Program-made: the position numbers and the translations under genes
In this document: positions 59,785 to 64,000 of the stretch, in pieces
Numbering within the stretch: position 1 is the first letter of the stretch
How the letters are laid out: every line of letters starts with the position of its first letter
The notes under the pieces: model-generated
Seen by the model: only the letters and a program-made list of their open reading frames with translations
Databases searched by the model: none
What the model was told of the DNA's origin: nothing
Assembly (NCBI RefSeq): GCF_023856365.1
Contig: NW_026042426.1
Coordinates: 186,001-250,000 of the forward strand
DNA length: 64,000 bases
Origin: Brienomyrus brachyistius
Lineage: Eukaryota; Chordata; Actinopteri; Osteoglossiformes; Mormyridae
Direction: 5' to 3'

Positions 59785-59900
59785 TTACCATGCAAATAGA
59801 GGGGAAAACGTCCAATTATCGGCCAAAAAAAATCAGCAGCATATATCGGCCATCGCCTGACCCTTGACTTGAAAAACCCATATCGGTCGACCTCTAGTAA
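59785..59900. mobile_element. DNA-element terminal fragment
   Basis: Contains 'aattatcggccaaaaa' and ends 'atatcggtcgacctctag'. This resembles a frequent fish non-autonomous element end (reverse complement CTAGAGGTCGACCGATAT). The other end is missing. Confidence 0.4.
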
Positions 59901-59935
59901 CAGTACATTCTGTCCAATTCATCCATCGAGTTAAG

Positions 59936-60235
59936 TCACACACCCACTTGAGGGGGCACTCCGGCAGACGTGAGGATGGGGATGTTCTTTCCGCTATAAC
60001 ATCCACTGCAGAAGTACATCTCGCTCCTGTTCACAGGGCTTACTTCAATGATGAAGCAGGGCTGGTTGTCTGGACAAGAAGTTGTCCTGCTGCTGGGTCT
60101 CGGTGCCGTTTTTCCACCTAAGCTTGAAGGTGGAAATGTGTTCCAACTTGGTCCCTGGGACTGCAGCATAGCCAAACATCGCGAGCAGCGTCGGCCACAC
60201 CCACCACCAGAACCATCACACCGTCCTATACACAT
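59936..60235 (-). pseudogene. unrecognised exon-like block, weakly Ig V-like
   Basis: A 99-codon minus frame ends with NQPCFIIEVSPVNRSEMYFC, a pattern like the end of an immunoglobulin V-set domain (D/E-x-YxC). The other frame over the same DNA, FKLRWKNGTETQQQDN, also reads like protein. A GTAAGC donor-like site interrupts near 60051 and an acceptor-like 'tgtatag' lies near 60226. The pieces are not in one frame. I would not name a gene. Confidence 0.25.
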
Positions 60236-60239
60236 AAAG

Positions 60240-61240
60240 AAGAACTAAAACATAGAGTGTTGTGACAATCTATGCGTTAATGTTTGGCAGCATAGGTGAT
60301 TCATTAAAATTATACCGAAGAATGGAAAATGTGATATTTAGAATATTTTTTGCCATTTAGTAGCTAATTTAAGCACTTACCCAATGCCTCAATTTGTTTT
60401 AGGTCAGTAATGTCTGAGCCAAAAGAATGAATGTATGAATTTAATACAATTCACCCACTCCCACCCACACACAAATCTGAAATTCAATTTAAGACACTTC
60501 TTAAACATTAGTGCATTAACAAAAAAGGAAAATCTTAAGAGATTCAGTAGGATTTTCTATGTTAGACTTAAGCTAATAGTTCAATAGTTTTTACATATTT
60601 CAATATACCAATTTGACTTTAATGTTGAAACAGATGCTAAAACATGGAATAATTTCATAACTAGAGAAACATGTTATTCACAAACACTAGCAAAGGTAGC
60701 TTATAGTTAAGCTTACTTAAGTCAGCAAGTCAGGCTACAGTGTGTAAGAATAGTCGTAAACGATAATTTGTCTCAGTCTTACATGACAGAATAAGTAAAC
60801 AGAAAATATAAAATGGCTGAAACAGCGTCATTAACGCCAGCTACAGTAGAGGCGCAGAAAAGGTGTCATGACTGAAGTATTCCCAAACTCTGGAAGACCG
60901 TATGCGAGCCTTTTTTGCCGCGTGTTTCTCCAGAGGCTCCGGAGCTCCGCTGGTTGAGACAGCCATGTTGGTTCATGTGCAGGGGGACGAGCGGCAAATT
61001 TCTTTTTTGCAGGGTGGTAGGTGATGTCTCATTAATATTTATGAGAGAAGTGCTACATGATTGGCCAGTGCATGCCAGTGCATGCCCAAAATGGTGCGGC
61101 ACTGCATCCAAGCCTGCGGCACTCAGAGTCACAAATACAGTGGAAACCATTTGTAGTAATTACGTCTGTCTGGCTGATTTCCAACTAATTGATATTTGTA
61201 TATTTATTACATGAATATAAGGTAATATAAGGTAATAGAA
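60240..61240. other. unannotated interval
   Basis: No supported gene. Opposing frames of 94-99 codons at 60866-61214 have no domain. Confidence 0.3.
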
Positions 61241-61244
61241 GAGG

Positions 61245-61612
61245 TATTTAATGGTTTTCCATCTGAGGAATTTGCAAAAAACTGCAGTGCATGATGGGTC
61301 GGACCTAAAGGCTGCCTTAACGTCCTCATCTGTATGACGACATACATCAAGACTAGGAAGGTGCATAATGTTCATGTCTGGTTGCGTTTGTTGGTCCAGA
61401 AAGTAATTCAATTTCGCCATGTAGGTTACGTTCTTAAAAACTGCTTGGATATAGCCCGATTATATGCTGTGGGCCTTTTAATTTCTTTGTTTACCAGGTA
61501 GGCTACCTTCTTTAAACTGCGTTTTGTTAGACTACATATTTAGGGAGGTCTTTATAAATTTATAGTAGTCTTCATAAATATGTGCATAGTTTAGCCTAAC
61601 CCAGCCACTTAA
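61245..61612 (-). repeat. older repeat, copy without the SINE and with the piggyBac
   Basis: Inverted relative of 48577-48779 plus 49146 onward. Its homology ends exactly at TTAA (61609-61612), where the piggyBac begins. Confidence 0.7.
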
Positions 61613-62955
61613 CACTAGAACTGCCAAATCTACGCAAATTTGCGTAAATTCCCTGGGCCTAACACCTACTAGCATCCCTGCTGAGAGTTTCTTGGGCCAT
61701 TGTCCTCCTGCTTTTGTTGTGCAAACACACCCATTACCTGTGAGGCCTGGCACATTTGCATTTTTTTACTCAGAGCAGCTAAAATCCAAGGCAGGCTAAA
61801 CCTCTGTGTGTGACATGGAAACCTTCACAAAAGTCTGCCATATCTATACCAAATATCCCACATGCTGACTGACCTGCAAATATGAAAGACACACATTCAC
61901 AAAATATATGGAAGCACAAGTCTGTTTTATTTATAAAAAAAATTGAGTGTTTCAAACTTTGCAGTGTTTGCAGACCCAGTGACCATCATCCCTGCATTTG
62001 GCGCAAGTGAATTTGTAACACTTTGCACTGGTAAACCTGCTGCGGTTTCTGTTGCAGTTCTCCTGTACCTGACACTGAGTTGTCCATACAAGTCTTGGCA
62101 CAGCAGCAGCCTTCCTCTGTCCCCATAGCCTTTTGTGGCATAAATTGGCAATGGAGTTCCTTGGCTAGATGACTCAAAAATAATCTTCTTTTGCCTTCCC
62201 ACCCTGTACATGCCTTGTACAGAACGTAGGAATTTGCCACCACCAGGTCCAGCATGTTGTAAAATACAGCTACTGGCCACCTGCATGTTGCTGCTCTTAC
62301 GGAATACATGCACGCCATTTGGTCCAACACATTTACACCACACTATAACAGCAGAGAGAGAGAGAGTCATGAGTGTATTTGCTTTTTTTCTACCTTCTTT
62401 CTATATAGGCCTGTATAGTACATATCAGAAAACATTGTAGCACTGATGTAAAATTATACACACATTCACATACCTTCATGTGGTTATAGTCTGTTATCGT
62501 GTTGGGTTTCCTCTTTCTGCCTTCACAGATCGCCACATCTTGGTCCAAGGAACTCAGAACACACACAATCTTGTTTTTTTAGGTGCATAAATTGTCAAGG
62601 AGACACTGCCACTTCTAAGCACTGACGCGGAGAATTCCTCTTGCTGTGCAGTGTCCTTTGAAATTGGAGGAAGTTCATACCAAACTTTATTCCCTGTGCT
62701 CAGTAGTGTTGTTTTGCGCTGAAGCAGTCTGTGTGACAGTGCCAGTGAGGTGAAGAAATTGTCCGTTGTGACATTTCTCCCGTCATCCAGAAATGGCTCC
62801 ATCAGACTCATGACCATGTTCTCTGCCAGCCTCTCCCTTTTCTGGTGACTGGGGTCCTTTCCCAAGTTAGGGGACACGTTGCAGACGTATTTGGTCTCCA
62901 AATCCGTGGCCATCCAGAACTTGATCCCAAATTTGTCCGGCTTGGATGCGATATA
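61613..62955 (-). mobile_element. piggyBac element, 5'-truncated
   Basis: The terminus CACTAGAACTGCC directly follows TTAA, the piggyBac target. A 16-bp palindrome TACGCAAATTTGCGTA lies 18 bp inside (61631-61646). The other end of the element is cut at about 62955, where an L2 LINE begins, so only one terminus remains. Confidence 0.8.
61944..62955 (-). pseudogene. piggyBac transposase, two exons visible, N-terminus missing
   Basis: Exon 1 (62474 to about 62955) holds [14 protein letters not shown], a TTDNFFTSLALSHRLLQ block with the second catalytic Asp, and ends KPNTITDYNHMK at a GTATGTG donor (62467-62473). A 131-bp gap follows (62343-62473), with an acceptor TTATAG. Exon 2 (to about 61944) starts CGVNVLDQM and continues YNMLDLVVANSYVLYK. 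It ends in a Cys-rich tail (CQVQENC...CAKCRDDGHWVCKHC) in a shifted frame. The usual GGVDxxDQM has Asn where the third catalytic Asp (D447 of the insect enzyme) is expected. The region of the first catalytic Asp is lost. Inactive. Confidence 0.8.
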
Positions 62956-64000
62956 CCAAGTGACATGGAATGGATCCACATCTACTCCACGTTGTCTTTC
63001 CACCGGTGTCCCTCAGGGCTCGGTTCTTGGCCCTCTCCTATTCTCCCTCTACACTAAATCTCTTGGCGAAGTTATATCCTCACATGGCTTCTCCTACCAC
63101 TGCTATGCCGATGACACTCAACTCATCCTCTCCTTCCCTCCCTCAGACACTCATGTCTCCACTAAGATCTCTACATGCTTGGCAGACATCTCATCTTGGA
63201 TGACCACTCACCAGCTAAAACTCAAAACTAGTAAAACTGAGTTGCTTTACATCCCGGCTGACTCATCCCCCCTCCAGGACCTTGCGATCTCCTTTGACAA
63301 CTCCCTGATCCGTCCTTCGGTTTCTGCTAGAAACCTTGGAGTTACCATAGATGATCGGTTGTCATTTTCCTCACATATCACCAGTCTTTCTCGCTCTTGT
63401 CGGTTTCTCCTCTTTAACATCAGGAGGATACGTCCATTTCTTTCCACCCAGGCTACCCAGATACTCGTCCAGTCCCTCGTCATCTCACGCCTTGACTACT
63501 GCAACTCGCTTCTAGCGGGTTTACCACTGAGCGCCATCCGTCCCCTCCAACTGATTCAGAATGCAGCTGCTCGTCTTGTTTTCATCCTTCCCAAGTTCTC
63601 CCACACCACTCCTTTGCTGCGCTCCCTCCACTGGCTTCCTGTAGCTGCAAACACTGATGCTCGCATACAAAGCCAAAAATTCTCTGGCACCATCCTACCT
63701 AAAGGACCTCATCACACCCCGCTCTGCACCACGATCTCTCCGATCCTCCAGCACTGCTCGACTGGTCCCACCTCCCCTCAAGGCACAAGGAAGACACGCA
63801 TCTCGGCTCTTCTCTGTCCTGGCACCTAATTGATGGAATGAACTCCCCCTAGATGTCCGAACAGCTGAATCCTTGAATGTCTTCAAGCGACGACTCAAAA
63901 CTTTTCTTTTTCAGAAATACCTGACGTAGAACTTCTATATTCTTACTCGACTCTTTTTCTGGTGTGTGTTTTAAAAAAATAAAATAAAATAAAAATTCTG
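62955..64000 (+). pseudogene. L2-type LINE reverse transcriptase, 5'-truncated, runs off the window
   Basis: From [20 protein letters not shown] the frame passes through [13 protein letters not shown] and [12 protein letters not shown] (the intact catalytic YADD box). It then reads [32 protein letters not shown] and LHWLPVAA. After that a frameshift breaks the reading; the remainder (LKDLITP, ESLNVFKRRLKTFLFQKYL) continues in other frames to about 63927 with one in-frame stop. The 316-codon frame starts upstream inside antisense piggyBac sequence, so its first about 25 residues are not LINE. A 3' A-rich (AAATA)n tail begins near 63972. Confidence 0.8.

Noticed and set aside
62879..63829. 316-codon frame as one complete protein
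   Set aside because: The first about 25 codons are antisense piggyBac, and the last part is out of frame with the LINE.
1..64000. Ribosomal RNA, phage or plasmid features
   Set aside because: No such sequence was recognised on either strand.

Overview
The window looks like accessory, repeat-dense DNA of a ray-finned fish. No cellular housekeeping gene is recognisable. It holds a teleost-style mix of mobile elements: a tRNA-headed SINE with an (ATGG)n tail in several copies, L2-type and CR1-type LINE reverse transcriptases, a Tc1-type element, a piggyBac, hAT-type pieces, Ty3/Gypsy integrase ends and a broken rve-integrase element. Introns, Pol III boxes and long TA/TG microsatellites are also eukaryotic. 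Species was not inferred. All calls come from reading sequence and translations; no database search was possible.

Layout. 1-20.9 kb: old elements in unannotated DNA. These are a LINE tail with a 71-bp duplication (1.1 kb), a 36-bp perfect hairpin (2.2 kb), a broken integrase-type transposase (3.2-4.0 kb), an LTR-like element with a 5-bp target duplication (5.5 kb), a 0.73-kb inverted repeat with a SINE dimer (7.8-10.65 kb), a Gypsy integrase end (10.7 kb), a Tc1-type fragment (11.3 kb), a TIR element carrying a SINE (12.3-13.3 kb) and a CR1-like LINE broken by a second LTR-like copy (14.6-16.2 kb).

20.94-44.0 kb: a head-to-tail array of about 4.87 kb units, four full plus one deleted. Each unit carries, on the minus strand, an eroded multi-exon gene resembling a hAT-like transposase. 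Each also holds a 309-311 bp hAT-type MITE with an 8-bp target duplication, and a palindromic cassette with two oppositely oriented tRNA-like Pol III units (anticodon TTC). At 44.0-47.9 kb the array ends in a scrambled zone with an inverted partial unit, more tRNA-like copies and a tRNA-Leu-like sequence in three copies.

48-64 kb: a SINE and a piggyBac sit in two inverted copies of one older repeat, and each copy serves as the empty site for the other's insertion. There is a Gypsy integrase end (50.3 kb), a promoter-like block with CCAAT, heat-shock-type and TATA elements followed by a splice donor (51.8-52.3 kb), and a TA-rich minisatellite with about 14 units of three subtypes (53.5-56.8 kb). 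A Tc1-type element with an in-frame internally deleted transposase interrupts the minisatellite, followed by a GC-rich strand-asymmetric island with a 330-codon open frame (58.2-59.2 kb). The window closes with a spliced but damaged piggyBac joined to an L2 LINE with an intact YADD box.

The genes do not form a pathway. The window records nested insertion, inverted duplication and recent tandem amplification.
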